A stretch of 64,000 nt of DNA from Elysia chlorotica (Eukaryota; Mollusca; Gastropoda; Plakobranchidae): contig RQTK01000009.1 in the NCBI GenBank assembly GCA_003991915.1, positions 1,272,383 to 1,336,382 of the forward strand. Reading direction: 5' to 3'. Shown here in pieces: positions 1-11,877 of the stretch. Every line of letters begins with the position of its first letter. The first letter of the stretch is position 1. The notes under the pieces were generated by a model that was given only the letters and a program-made list of their open reading frames with translations, was not told the origin of the DNA and made no database searches. The position numbers and the translations under genes are program-made.

Positions 1-75
<75 letters not shown>
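1..75 (+). repeat. (GATA)n microsatellite
   Basis: Uninterrupted GATA units run from the window edge; the array probably extends further upstream. Confidence 0.98.
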
Positions 76-76
<1 letters not shown>

Positions 77-1443
77 CATATATAGACAGATACACCGATT
101 GAAATGTATGGATACAGTGTCAAAGGAAGAAAGAGGGTACATAAATAGATTGACATAATTGCTGGATAAACAAACTATGTACAAGAAAGTCTGATTGGCA
201 GAAAAAGGCTAAACTAATCATTCTTTATCAATAAAAATGACCAAAGATGTCACTTTTCTATGGTACTTACAAGTAATAACACAAAAAGGTGAGGCGAAAA
301 TACATTTTCACTGGAGTGCGTATCTATAAAATGAATAAAAAGCTTAACACAAAAATGTTAAAGTGTTTGACACGGCGAAAAGAAATGGGGAAAAAATTAA
401 AGCATTCACGAAAATGTAAATGCATGTTAAAAGTTTGCAGAAGCCAGTGTTGTTATTTCTAGTAGTAAAAAGTACCGTATTTTATGAACGTACTGTTAAC
501 TTTTTTTTAGAAAAACTGATGATCTAAAAATGAAAATAGAGGTTTTGAGGTAATTTTGTTTTAAAGAGGAAAACGCTTCGACAGCCAGGCATAACAATTT
601 GTAGTGGTTCTGTACATATATCTGGTTAGTAATTGTAGTATAAATTGGTATTCTAGAAATCTGATAGAACTGGAACAGATCTGTATCAAAAGCGAAAACT
701 GTATGTTTGCAACTTTTATAGTAAAATTATGGCTACACATAATTATGTACTTATTTATAAACATTAAAGCGTTATTGCCTGAATTGTGGTTGATTTCGTT
801 TTATGTCCAAGTAAAAGTCTGAGACGTCTATGGCTCTATGCATGAGCTAGATTTAATATAATACAGAAAAATACAGAAAAGTACCCAGCTATGATGTGGG
901 TGTGTGTTCGATGCAAAGTATGCGGGGCAGATCAATGTCCTCACATAATTTAACACATTAATTATACTTTTTTGTATTTAATACTTCTTAATTTCACAAC
1001 AATTAAAATTGCGAGCGATGTTCGGATGTTGTCCACGTGACACTTAAATTACCCGCTGTAAAATTTCATTATTTAAAATAAATGAAAGACGCCTCTCAGC
1101 ATGATACACATTCTGAGCGTACTACATGTATTTTAATACTCGTTACACCCAAAAGCAGCAGCTTTGCCAAATTGCCACCTTTGTGGCGATGTCCTGTACA
1201 AGGCCTTTGTATCAACGTACCATAGACCAAGGGTAGGGATGCAGCAGCTTCATTGTGTTGTCATAGTCGAAAGGACGTGTACCACTGCGTTAAATTTAAG
1301 TAAGCAATACACGGAACAGTCGATTTGAAAGCATTTTTTCTTCTTGTTGCCTATACTTACTTTCATTTCCCTTGCAATAAATCTATCTGTCTGTGGTTGT
1401 GTCTGTTTGTTTGCATTTTATCTATTTTCCTGAGTGTCTCTTC

Positions 1444-1445
<2 letters not shown>
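76..1445. other. No gene seen
   Basis: AT-rich, with short frames only. A TGTGTTCGATGCAAAG near 902 weakly resembles a SINE B-box. Confidence 0.6.

Positions 1446-1510
<65 letters not shown>
1446..1510 (+). repeat. (CTGT)n microsatellite
   Basis: Pure CTGT units in a wider CT-rich tract (1380-1560). The long low-complexity reading frames over it (LSVCLSVC repeats) are artefacts of the array. Confidence 0.97.
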
Positions 1511-1512
<2 letters not shown>

Positions 1513-1659
1513 GTCTCCCTCTCTGTATCGTTGTCTCTTTCTGTTTCTCTGTTTCTCCATCTATTATAATGATCTTTGTTTCTATATCAATTTATCTGAG
1601 CAAATACAGTAGCCATAAATTTAAGGTACATTTACACAGACAAAGACACGAAATACATA

Positions 1660-1740
1660 ACCAATTCAGATAGGAATTTGAACCCGCACGTTTTTACAGC
1701 ACACCGGAACGTGCTGCCTTGCCAATAATGTGTCTGCCTA
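1660..1740 (-). mobile_element. tRNA-derived SINE head
   Basis: Minus strand: B-box GCGGGTTCAAATTCC (1687-1673) preceded by GGCAAGGCAGCACGTTCCGG, which resembles an A-box arm. Confidence 0.45.
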
Positions 1741-1749
1741 GCCTTTATG

Positions 1750-2100
1750 TGCATCTGCTTTTTCTCTCTCTCCTCTCTCTCTGGCTCTCTTACACACTCT
1801 GTCTCCCTATTTTTCTTTTCTCTCTTTCCCCATCTTTCTGACCTCCTTCCTCTCTTTCGCTATCTGCCTATCTCTCTTTCTTTCAATCACACACACACAG
1901 AGTTTTCTTGCTTGATCTTTGTTTTTCCTCGTCTCTTTGTTTAGTCTCCCAGCCTTTCCTGGGTGATCCTATATCTTCTACTCTCTCTATATATTTCTCT
2001 CTCTCTATCTCTCTCTATCCTTGTTTGTCTATGTTCATCTCCGTCTCTCCGATTTTTCTCTGTCTATCTCACCTTCTCTCAATTTTACTCTTTGATGTTG
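1750..2100 (+). repeat. CT-rich low-complexity tract
   Basis: The plus strand is dominated by TCTC with interruptions. No gene is visible; overlapping Ser/Leu reading frames are artefacts. Confidence 0.8.
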
Positions 2101-2152
2101 TCTGAAACACTTTATGCCTTTGATTCCCTTCATACAATAACTGATGAAATGC

Positions 2153-2260
2153 CATTTCTACCTTGCGTATTTCTGAAAAGCATTGATTGGACATACTCTT
2201 TTATCTTTCTGCCTTGTGTTTTACTGAAAAGCATTGATTGGATATACTCTCCTATTTCCT
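2153..2260 (+). repeat. 51 bp tandem duplication, diverged
   Basis: CTGAAAAGCATTGATTGGA and flanking CCTTG(C/T)GT… CTC are repeated with a 51 base offset (GAAAAG at 2175 and 2226). Several substitutions show it is older. Confidence 0.7.
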
Positions 2261-2318
2261 TCATAGTTTTTACATTACCAATGATTTATTCCTTCAATTC
2301 TCTTTGTTGATTATTTAA

Positions 2319-3028
2319 CCTTTAAAAATTGGATATTTCAACGTACCTAAAAGACTAAGCGGACCGTAACTGTAACAGAGTAAAGAACACCAATCAGCAA
2401 TATTGATGTTAGGAATTGAACGCTTTAAAATTCTCTTGAAGGGGGAAATGAGACGAGGTTATTTCCCCCCGTAACTGAATCAGCGGCGCCCTCTGAGTCA
2501 CGCTAGGAATGAGTGCGTAGATCCGGATACACAAACAAATTTAGCTCTGGGGTTACCAGTATAGGGTTTACAAACATCAATGACGTATTTTTGGCTTCTC
2601 CCACTCTATTGTTCTATTGATTTTCTCGACTCTCCCTGCGATCTTTCGCCGTTATTAATTCCATAGGAATTATATTTTATGTTTAAGCTTTATATTTATG
2701 CAAAATAAGAATGCGAACTAAAAGAGGAAAATCGCAAATAAAGGCCTGAAGGTTATCATAAAATAGCGAGTATCAGAGACGTTCAAGAAAGGCCTAGAGC
2801 ACAATTAATATGATGGTGCGAAGCTGTTAAGAATCTTTGAGCGCAAGAGTCTGATCTTACTAAATTCATTATACATAGTGATCTTACTAAATTTATTATA
2901 CATAATTATGCCATTAATAAAAAGACAAAAATTATACGTTCATTTTTCCTCTATTCAAGTGTAGGCTATATGAAAAAGAAATTACAAAATAAAACCATTC
3001 AAAGATGTATAAGTGCGTGTCTTATTAT

Positions 3029-3085
<57 letters not shown>

Positions 3086-3995
3086 AAGCTGCTACAAACA
3101 GCGCGAGTCATTTAAACCCTATTGAATGCTTGAATATTCAGACAACCGGACAGACACCAAGGATGGGGAAATAGGGAAAGTCGTATTGAAAGAGGTCAAG
3201 TTAATATTTTGAACATCCTAGTGTGTACCTTGACAGTGATCGAGTGCCGGGTAAACAGTTTTATCTACCAAGAGTACTACTAGTCAATAATAAGACACGC
3301 ACTTATACATCTTTGAATGGTTTTATTTTGTAATTTCTTTTTCATATAGCCTACACTTGAATAGAGGAAAAATGAACGTATAATTTTTGTCTTTTTATTA
3401 ATGGCATAATTATGTATAATAAATTTAGTAAGATCACTATGTATAATGAATTTAGTAAGATCAGACTCTTGCGCTCAAAGATTCTTAACAGCTTCGCACC
3501 ATCATATTAATTGTGCTCTAGGCCTTTCTTGAAGGTCTCTGATACTCGATATTTTATGATAACCTTCAGGCCTTTATTTGCGATTTTCCTCTTTTAGTTC
3601 GCATTCTTATTGCATAAATATAAAGCTTAAACATAAAGTATAATTCCTATTGAATTAATAACGGCGAAAGATCGCAGGGAGAGTCGGGAAAATCAATAGA
3701 ACAATAGAGTAGGAGAAGCCAAAAGCACGTCATTGCTGTTTGTAAACCCTATGCTGGTAACCCCAGAGCTAAATGTGTTTGTGTATCCGGATCTACGCAC
3801 CCATTCCTACCGTGACTCAGAGGGCGCCGCTGATTCAGTTACGGGGGGGAAGAACTTCGTCTTATTTCCCCCTTCAAGAGAATTTTAAAGCTTTCAATTC
3901 CTAACATCAATATTGCTGTTTGGTGTTCTTTACTCTGTTACAGTTACGGTCAGCTTTAGTCTTTTAAGTACGTTGAAATGTCCAATTTTTAAAGG
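2319..3995. mobile_element. Large inverted repeat (palindrome), foldback-like
   Basis: The left arm (2319-3028) is repeated in reverse complement as 3287-3995. Matching runs from the outer CCTTTAAAAATTGG to the inner GTGCGTGTCTTATTAT, ~710 bp per arm with roughly 5% mismatch by eye. The 258 bp spacer carries an AG microsatellite (3037-3081) and unique sequence. The arms contain a short internal direct repeat (ATCTTACTAAATT…ATTATACATA) and a GC-rich patch (GCGGCGCCCTCTGAGTCACG). No coding frame is supported. The right arm stops at an assembly gap, so target duplications cannot be tested. It could be a foldback transposon, or an inverted duplication. The arms differ too much for a trivial assembly mirror. 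Confidence 0.85.
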
Positions 3996-4735
3996 NNNNN
4001 NNNNNNNNNNNNNNNNNNNNNNNNNNNNNNNNNNNNNNNNNNNNNNNNNNNNNNNNNNNNNNNNNNNNNNNNNNNNNNNNNNNNNNNNNNNNNNNNNNNN
4101 NNNNNNNNNNNNNNNNNNNNNNNNNNNNNNNNNNNNNNNNNNNNNNNNNNNNNNNNNNNNNNNNNNNNNNNNNNNNNNNNNNNNNNNNNNNNNNNNNNNN
4201 NNNNNNNNNNNNNNNNNNNNNNNNNNNNNNNNNNNNNNNNNNNNNNNNNNNNNNNNNNNNNNNNNNNNNNNNNNNNNNNNNNNNNNNNNNNNNNNNNNNN
4301 NNNNNNNNNNNNNNNNNNNNNNNNNNNNNNNNNNNNNNNNNNNNNNNNNNNNNNNNNNNNNNNNNNNNNNNNNNNNNNNNNNNNNNNNNNNNNNNNNNNN
4401 NNNNNNNNNNNNNNNNNNNNNNNNNNNNNNNNNNNNNNNNNNNNNNNNNNNNNNNNNNNNNNNNNNNNNNNNNNNNNNNNNNNNNNNNNNNNNNNNNNNN
4501 NNNNNNNNNNNNNNNNNNNNNNNNNNNNNNNNNNNNNNNNNNNNNNNNNNNNNNNNNNNNNNNNNNNNNNNNNNNNNNNNNNNNNNNNNNNNNNNNNNNN
4601 NNNNNNNNNNNNNNNNNNNNNNNNNNNNNNNNNNNNNNNNNNNNNNNNNNNNNNNNNNNNNNNNNNNNNNNNNNNNNNNNNNNNNNNNNNNNNNNNNNNN
4701 NNNNNNNNNNNNNNNNNNNNNNNNNNNNNNNNNNN
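3996..4735. other. Assembly gap
   Basis: 740 N. It is bounded by the end of the large inverted repeat on the left and an ATT array on the right. Reading frames that cross it are meaningless. Confidence 1.

Positions 4736-4827
<92 letters not shown>
4736..4827 (+). repeat. (ATT)n microsatellite at gap edge
   Basis: Pure ATT units. The sequence to the right (4828-5130) reads, on the minus strand, like a non-coding 3' end running into a TTA tail, so a LINE 3' terminus is possible but not shown. Confidence 0.95.
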
Positions 4828-7075
4828 CCTTTTTTGAATTTGATCAGATCTAAACACGCCGTCATAACTGTTGAAAGTTATGATGTCATTAGTCCCCTTG
4901 ACGAACTGAATAGTTCTGTAGGTTGCTTCTTTGTGTAATTTTGACGCCAGAACGTAAGGGCTATGAGTGACGCGTTCCTTTGATAAGCATCGTCCCAATC
5001 TTTTGTCCACTTTACTTGATGTCTGCCATTGTTAATAATTCAAGTAAAATCTGCTTGGCAGGTGGATGGCACTCACCTGACAGTTTCTGTCGGCGCTGCT
5101 AATTCACGTCTCCGCCACCTTTATCTTCGAAGAGAACAGACATGAATTTAAAAAGGCGATGGAGATTGCAACAGACCTCTATAGTTTTAAATGAGTATTC
5201 TGGTACGGTTTCACCATTTTGCTTGACAGCTAAGATTTGTAGTCAACTGAAACTATGTAGCCTGGATAAAAATGTTACCCTAATTGTGGCTACATACTGG
5301 TACCGTGTTCTTTTTTCTTCCTTTTTTAAGTCTACGATATATTTTTATACTAATGAAAGTGAATGGTTACCCAAAATAAATGTCTATTGTTAACTGACAT
5401 TTCTCTTATTGTTCTATTTGATATTCTGGAGAATCGCATTAAAGTTATTTGTACGCGTTTGTAATATAAGGCTATTGGTATAGAATTGGCTAAGACCCGT
5501 GTTTTATTCTTTACGGTAATGTCTTAAGCCTCTTTCGCGCTACTATTTTAATAGCATAATGTGTTACAAATGTTTACCATATAGTTGTTATACGTGTTAA
5601 ATACAAACCCTCTTATTTATATTTCATAAATACGATCCACATACAACTTTCTGGAATGTTATTCCGGTTTGCTTGTGCGGAGGATTAGGTAATAAAAAAA
5701 AAGGAACAGATTTACTTATGCCATTGCGATAGCCTCTCTTTCATATGTTGGTAGTTAATCTCATTGGTGTATCAGTAATATGGATCTGTTGTAATCTTTC
5801 CCCAATTTTTTCAATAGATTGTCCTTTTTCGTACTTCCTAATATAGTTTCACCAATTTTCGATTTATATGATAGGCCTTACTGGTTTGCCTAGACCTACT
5901 GCTTGTGTCCTGTCTCAGGTGGTTCGCAGGCGACTCGCCACACCCTTTTCTTCAAAGAAAGAACCCCTTAGGCTTTAACCGTGTCTTTTTTTTAGAGCTT
6001 CCCACAATTCATAATATAAAAATATAGCGGTCCCAAGTCTTTTCACGTCTCTGTCCATTTTTTAAATCAGACTCTCCTGCCTATTTTTAACTCTAAATAT
6101 TTTTGACATACTTCTCAGTTTTGGATGGCCATTGCATTTTCCATTTTTTTTTTTACTTATCATTCCGCTTAGAATTTTTCACTATATTAATCAAGCCTCT
6201 TTGGTCGTCGCTCTTTGCTGATGCACCCGGATCCTGTGGTACTGTCACCATTCAGCTATAATGTTATTTAAGTTTTTTCCCCAAACCTGAATCCCCTCTC
6301 TTATCAATAACCCAAGCCTTATCCTTCGTAGCCTCAGCTGGAACGAAGAATATTAGAGCGAATAAAACCTTTATAAACTTTGTAACTATGTGTATCTAAA
6401 TCTCGTAGGCCACTCTCTCCAGCACTCTAAAGTAGGCCTCATTGAATTCAATAAAGATATAGCTCCATTTGACTAGTCGCTTTAAAAACTATATTCTCTC
6501 ACAGATCTGTATACATCCCTACTAATTCTATACGTTAATTTTGTCTATAATTTTTCTTTACCTAAAATAAAACAGCACAGCTGTAGTGTGTCAGGGCTCA
6601 GCGCTCAGTGTCGAGATGTTTGTCTGGATAAGTATACATGGACCACCAATTCCACTCGAAACCACCCTGAACATTCAACATAGGCCCTTTCAGAGCCTCA
6701 CTATATCACAAAGAGCAGCAAAAGTTAGCCTACCAAAAGATCATGAAAACATGCCATAGCACAAAACCAAGAAGTGTGGTGTGGCAAGACACCGTAAAGA
6801 TGAAGGTAGCGTGAGTCAAACAAATTAATGAGTCTCAAGCGGAAAAAGAAGAGGGGGAGGTAACTGAGCAAAAAGAAGCAGTTGACAGAAAATATATCTG
6901 AGGATTTGGTTGCACAAACAACACAAGGAAAGAAAACTGGTAAAGACGAAAATAAACAAGTCGAAGATGGTGAAGAGCGTGACACAAACAAAAAACCAAA
7001 ATCACCCAAGATAGGGAAAACTGAATGCGCAAAAAAAGAAGAGGGAGGAAGAAAGGTAGTAAAAATATAGTCATT
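4828..7075. other. No gene seen; repeat-derived
   Basis: 4828-5130 looks like the 3' end of an unidentified element (minus strand). 5130-6880 has no supportable frame. 6882-7070 is a 62-codon Lys/Glu-rich plus-strand frame that may be ORF1 debris of the LINE that follows. Confidence 0.5.
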
Positions 7076-7140
7076 CTTAGTGAGCGCACCCTTCCAAGAA
7101 AGAATAGCTATTTCTTTCCTAGAAGTTCGCGCTCACTTAG
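7076..7140. other. Long hairpin (65 bp)
   Basis: CTTAGTGAGCGC and GCGCTCACTTAG bracket a palindromic centre (AAGAAAGAATAGCTATTTCTTT), so nearly the whole stretch can fold on itself. It has the size and look of a very small MITE or structured terminus, but target duplications are not evident. Confidence 0.45.
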
Positions 7141-7429
7141 GTAGAAGCGTAGAAGTCCTGTATCCTCTGCTGGAATGATCTCCCACACGGAGGGCAAAAA
7201 CAGGACCAACACCATTATAAACAATAAAGACACATGCCTATATTTATGCATCTATATAGTTTTATATACATATATAATTTATTCTAATATGGCATATATA
7301 AATAATCAGAGAACAATGGAACTCCGGAAAATTAAAAATAACAACAACATCAGCAACAATAACAGCAACAAAAAACAACAACAAAAAAACAAAAACAAAA
7401 CAGCAAAAACAACAAAGTAACACAAACAA

Positions 7430-9445
7430 AATAGGCCTTAAACGACTCAGCAGATTAAGGGGTTAAGCCTAGATGAAAAACATCGTTTAAGGTTATTTAA
7501 AAAAGAACAATTAAATATCATCGCTTTGCAAGAAAAAAAATTTAAAGAAATAAGATGGCATATTACTAGAGAGAGAATAGGGAGGAACTATTAATCTTAC
7601 TGGCGACCTTTTTTCATAAGTCTCTGGAAGCACATCGGATAAATCTTGTTTTTAAAAATGGAAGAGTGATAATATCAACAATAACCTGAAGAGGAAATTG
7701 CGGCTGGTAACATTTACATCCCTTGTAACGAACATGATAAATGTCGATTTCTGAATGAAACAGAACATTAATTTCCTTAAAAAGTAGTGTGACCTTAGGG
7801 TACAAGGAATATTATCCGTCCAAGCGATTTTAATACAGTAAGAGATAATAGTCTAGACATCGTCTCAGGTAATAAACACCACGTCACGAAAGTAAATATA
7901 TTTAACTCATGGGCCAATGTCCTGTAGCTAACTGACTTATGGAGATTACACCGCCCCAGTGAAAAAGCATATGCATGTACCTGGAGAAGATGTAATCCTG
8001 TCATTGCCAGAGGGTTAGACTATTTTCAATGGGGAAAGTTTGCTGCCACCAGCAAACCATTCAAATATTAAAACAAAATGGTTTTCGGATCACAGAGCAG
8101 TAGCAGTAACATTAGATTTTGATATATTCAAACATGGACCCTGTTTTGTTTACAAAATCAACACAAGTCTTTTCAAAGATAACAAAATACAAGGAAATTA
8201 TAAACAATTATCTTGGCGAAGCTAAGCACACTTTGAAATATCAAATATCCCAACCCACATTATAGATAGGACATGATAAAAATAGAAATTGCAGAAATCA
8301 GCTGCAAATGTAGTAATCATTTTGACTCTAGATAACCAAGGGCCTAACATCCTGAAATGGATTTAAATTCTCCTAACCAAACGCACTCGACTGGTCAAAA
8401 ACGAGGTTACGTTTTACGCGAGTTCGCTTTGCAAAGAGGCGTTAGACAGGGGTGTTCCATATTCCCCTAGCTATTTACATTTGCAATTGAAATTCTTGCT
8501 TTGAACATAAGGCAACGTAGAGACATTAAAGGCATTAAACTATCACTGCCAAAACAACAGGTAACAATTAAACATTATGCAGACGATACCAGGATGGACT
8601 TTAAAGAGGTACTGGCCAAAATCAAGGAATTTCACTAGTTTTCAGGTCTCACGATTAAAAACGAAAAGAGCAAAGCAGCAAAGCAATGGTCATGGGGCAA
8701 AAAAGAGTGTATGGTGCAGAGGTGATGAATATATCTTTTGCACCAATGTCATACCTGCAACTGTCAATTGTCCATTAGTCATATTCTGGTTGATTGTATG
8801 TCTTTTCACCGGGAAAGAAATGTGTACCTGGCTTCCAAGCCTCTAGAGAGCATATTTACCCATGTTAGTCCTCAGCGTCTACTTAGGTACCTGAAGGACA
8901 TTGATGTATATAATAAAATTTAACTGCGATAATCCTACACATGGATCTTTTAAACTACTGTACATACTTTTCACTTTTGGCCAAACCTTTTACGCACAAT
9001 TTTTATGATTTTACTAATCAAAGAGATAAGGAAACACCGTTGCTACTAGTATAATGCATTAACTGTCTTCGGACATCATGGGCACAACATAGCCGTTACC
9101 GTGCCGACGTGCCGTAAAACAAACTCACTCACGCACTCACTTAAGATTCTTCTTTACTACAATACAACCTCATCGATTTATCGAAAAGAATTGGGAACCA
9201 AGACTCAACCAGATGGAAAAAATAATTTATCTATGGGCAAAACGAGACTTTTTTGTTATCGGTAAAATTCAAATTATCAAAACATTTGGACTAAGCTTAT
9301 TTGTTCATCTAATGCAAAGCATAGGGGCACCAGAGTATATACTTCGATGGGCAGAAAAATTAATATCAGAGAATGAGGAAAATTGGACTTCGATACCAAT
9401 TGTTATTTTGGAAGAACTCGAGGGACCATTAGTGTTTTAATCAAA
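7430..9445 (+). pseudogene. Decayed L1/Tx1-like LINE (endonuclease and reverse transcriptase)
   Basis: Remnants in order: an endonuclease start (LNIIALQEKKFKEIRW near 7510-7560); a mid-endonuclease piece (DLWRLHRPSEKAYAYTWRRC near 7938-8000); and an endonuclease end with the SDHRAVAV motif near 8088-8111, followed by the linker YKINTSLFKDNK. Then comes reverse transcriptase with RGVRQGC near 8440-8460, FAIEILALNIRQRRDIKGIK, and an intact YADD catalytic box at 8576-8587. A C-terminal piece follows at 9200-9380 (WEPRLNQMEKIIYLWAKRD, then GKIQIIKTFGLS). Many stops and frameshifts break it, so it is inactive. The order and wording match L1/Tx1-clade elements. A Lys/Glu-rich frame at 6882-7070 could be remains of ORF1, but nothing proves it. 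The element is split near 8700-9145 by another LINE. Confidence 0.8.
8698..9145 (+). mobile_element. Nested 5'-truncated LINE with (CACT)n tail
   Basis: This piece carries the extreme C-terminus of a Jockey/CR1-like polymerase: CHTCNCQLSISHILVDC then LLRYLKDIDVYNKI and a stop near 8922. The CxxC…H…C knuckle and the FLKD/LKDI closing are typical of those clades. The 3' UTR ends in GTGCCGTAAAACAAACTCAC with an ACTC/CACT microsatellite tail at 9124-9144. It interrupts the surrounding LINE between its reverse transcriptase and its C-terminal region, so it jumped in later. Exact 5' boundary and target duplication are unclear. Confidence 0.65.
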
Positions 9446-10204
9446 TGTGCCAATGTACAACATGAAAGGGTGACACTTTATAAAAATTAGCTTTTGGAAG
9501 AATACTATAGAAGTTTGAACACGACGTACATACGAATCGCTGTATGGGAAATTTGATAAATGAACCTTTATATAATAACAATAATATTACTTAAACAAAA
9601 ATGTTATTTAACTTATAAGCATGTAGCATCTGATGATAACTCACGATAATAACTCACGATCCATGTGTCACACTGCCTATTTATAACATTAAAAACAAAT
9701 TGCATGATTATTACATTTATAAAGAAGGGAGCCAATACGTCTGGATCATAAACTAGGGAATCGTTTCAAATTAGGAAAACGTAATTATATTAGTGTGCAC
9801 AAAATAGATTGTTACATAGCCATTAATTGTAAACATCCATACCTGACCACACATCTGAGCAGAAAAACATCTTATTGGTATAATCGACATTGTATGTAAT
9901 CCTGCAAGCGCATTATCTTCTATTCACAGTACCTGCGTCTGTTTTCATAAGCTTGTTCATGCGATGAGTCTTCAGTTTTCACCAAATTGTTACGAAATGC
10001 ACATGATTGTAAATGTGGTTTATGATGACATGTGTAAAGGAGCTTACCTGTCTCTATTCATAAATACTACCTTAAGAAAATCTATGTAGGCGAATACTAT
10101 ATTAAGTGACAAAGGTTTTCAGCTGATATTGTGCCTATTACTGTTATCATCGTTATTGTTCTAATTTTCAAAAATTATTTATTATACAAACATTGCCCAT
10201 GCCG
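9446..10204. other. No gene seen
   Basis: AT-rich, presumably intron of the potassium-channel gene. A minus-strand donor-like ACAG|GTAAGC near 10055 has no convincing exon. Confidence 0.5.
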
Positions 10205-10376
<172 letters not shown>

Positions 10377-10401
10377 CTGCAACACTGTTCCTTGTCCCCA
10401 G

Positions 10402-10483
10402 GGTGATGCTGTAAACTACCTGTACTACGTCTGTAGCGGCAGCATGGAGGTGTTAAAACAGGAGCAGGTCGTAGCCATTCTGG
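10402..10483 (+). CDS. ELK/EAG-type voltage-gated K+ channel exon (cyclic-nucleotide-binding homology domain)
   Basis: An 82 nt exon with acceptor CCTTGTCCCCAG| (AG at 10400-10401) and donor CTGG|GTAGGT (GT at 10484-10485). It reads GDAVNYLYYVCSGSMEVLKQ followed by EQVVAIL and a split Gly codon. This is the beta-roll segment of the C-terminal cyclic-nucleotide-binding homology domain in KCNH channels: G-D-x-x-x-x-L-Y-x-V-C-S-G-S-M-E-V then V-V-A-I-L-G. The CSGSMEVLK wording is closest to the ELK (Kv12) branch rather than EAG or ERG. The domain sits in the cytoplasm below the pore and tunes gating without needing bound nucleotide. I found no other exon of this channel here; the preceding and following domain exons must lie outside, in gaps, or across long introns. 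Exact paralog is uncertain; the family call is firm. Confidence 0.85.
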
Positions 10484-10506
10484 GTAGGTTGGATCAACCT
10501 CTTCTG

Positions 10507-10695
<189 letters not shown>

Positions 10696-11815
10696 CATAG
10701 GGATGTATCTATTTTTTTTAAATATTACAATGTTCTATTTCAAGCAGATATTCCGGGGTTTGAGCTGCATAACTGCGTTGCAATTTTTTAAATTATGATA
10801 TACATTTTTAAATAATTGTATTGCTTCAATTTTTTTTACACCCAAGCTTCAGAAAAGAAGTTATACTTTTGGAAGAATGTACTAATTTTGCACCTAGGAT
10901 ATAATCGAAAATATCCTAAATGGATTTAAATCTTGCGATACAAAGGCACGTAGTGTGCCTATTTTCGAAGAAATCTAAAGTAATATTGCTGTAAAAACGC
11001 ATGAAGTTGAACGAATTTCCAATAAAGCCTAATACATGTATAAAAGACAAGGGGGGTAAGAAATATTCATTGTTAATGCATCTTCACCTGATCATCTGTT
11101 TTTAACCAGATAACCTTCTCTTTTCTTTTGTTAAATATCCATGCTAGGAATCAAAGCAGTGATGTAAGCTAGCCCCTTACTGATTTTTTAAAAACCTGTT
11201 TAAAACTACATATAGCCGCGGGTATAAGCTTATATCACAGTTGTACTTAACTACTGTGGTTTTCAACACTGATTTACACATCGTGACTGTTTTACAATTT
11301 TGGCATAAGTCATTTTTGCTACTTTTGAGATAAGCAATAAACTGTTTTTTTTCCTTATATCTGCTTTATATTGGACACACATGTATTATAACCAAAAACA
11401 TCCAAAGAGTGCACTTCTAAACTAAGACACATCTCAATTTCACCTTTATAAAGATATTTTACCATTTGCATTTTGACGAAAGTCTCACTCATGCTATAAC
11501 CAAAGTAACCATATTGTTTGGTTAAAAATCTTGTCCTGCATTGTTATTTTATTCACAACCCCTCGTTCTCAATTAATGCATTAGTTTTGATTATTTGGTT
11601 TGACAATTCATATAAACAATTAAGAAAGTAAACACATTAGTTTTCATCTTTTTTAGAACCTCTTTAAAGGTATCCTTGGGGTATTCAAATCATTTTAAAG
11701 ACCTCTTGTTAAGTAAGCTTTCATTGATTTACTTTGTACCTTTTTTCACGCAGTGGTTACCTAAGTCTTTTAAAGGAATCTCTGTCGTAGCACGTATAAT
11801 TGTACTCAGCCTTGC

Positions 11816-11877
<62 letters not shown>

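Noticed and set aside
1325..1673. Ser/Leu/Cys-rich reading frames (also 11676-11903, 17923-18474, 30326-30673, 39108-39380, 43406-43681, 62834-63121)
   Set aside because: They translate CT/GA/CTGT microsatellites and have no support as genes.
3913..5010. Frames of more than 300 codons on both strands
   Set aside because: They run through the N gap and ATT array; same for 26776-27710 and 53636-54163.
6350..6480. LINE RT motif A on the minus strand (FIEFNEAYFRVLERVAYEI-like)
   Set aside because: Only one short resemblance and nothing supporting on either side.
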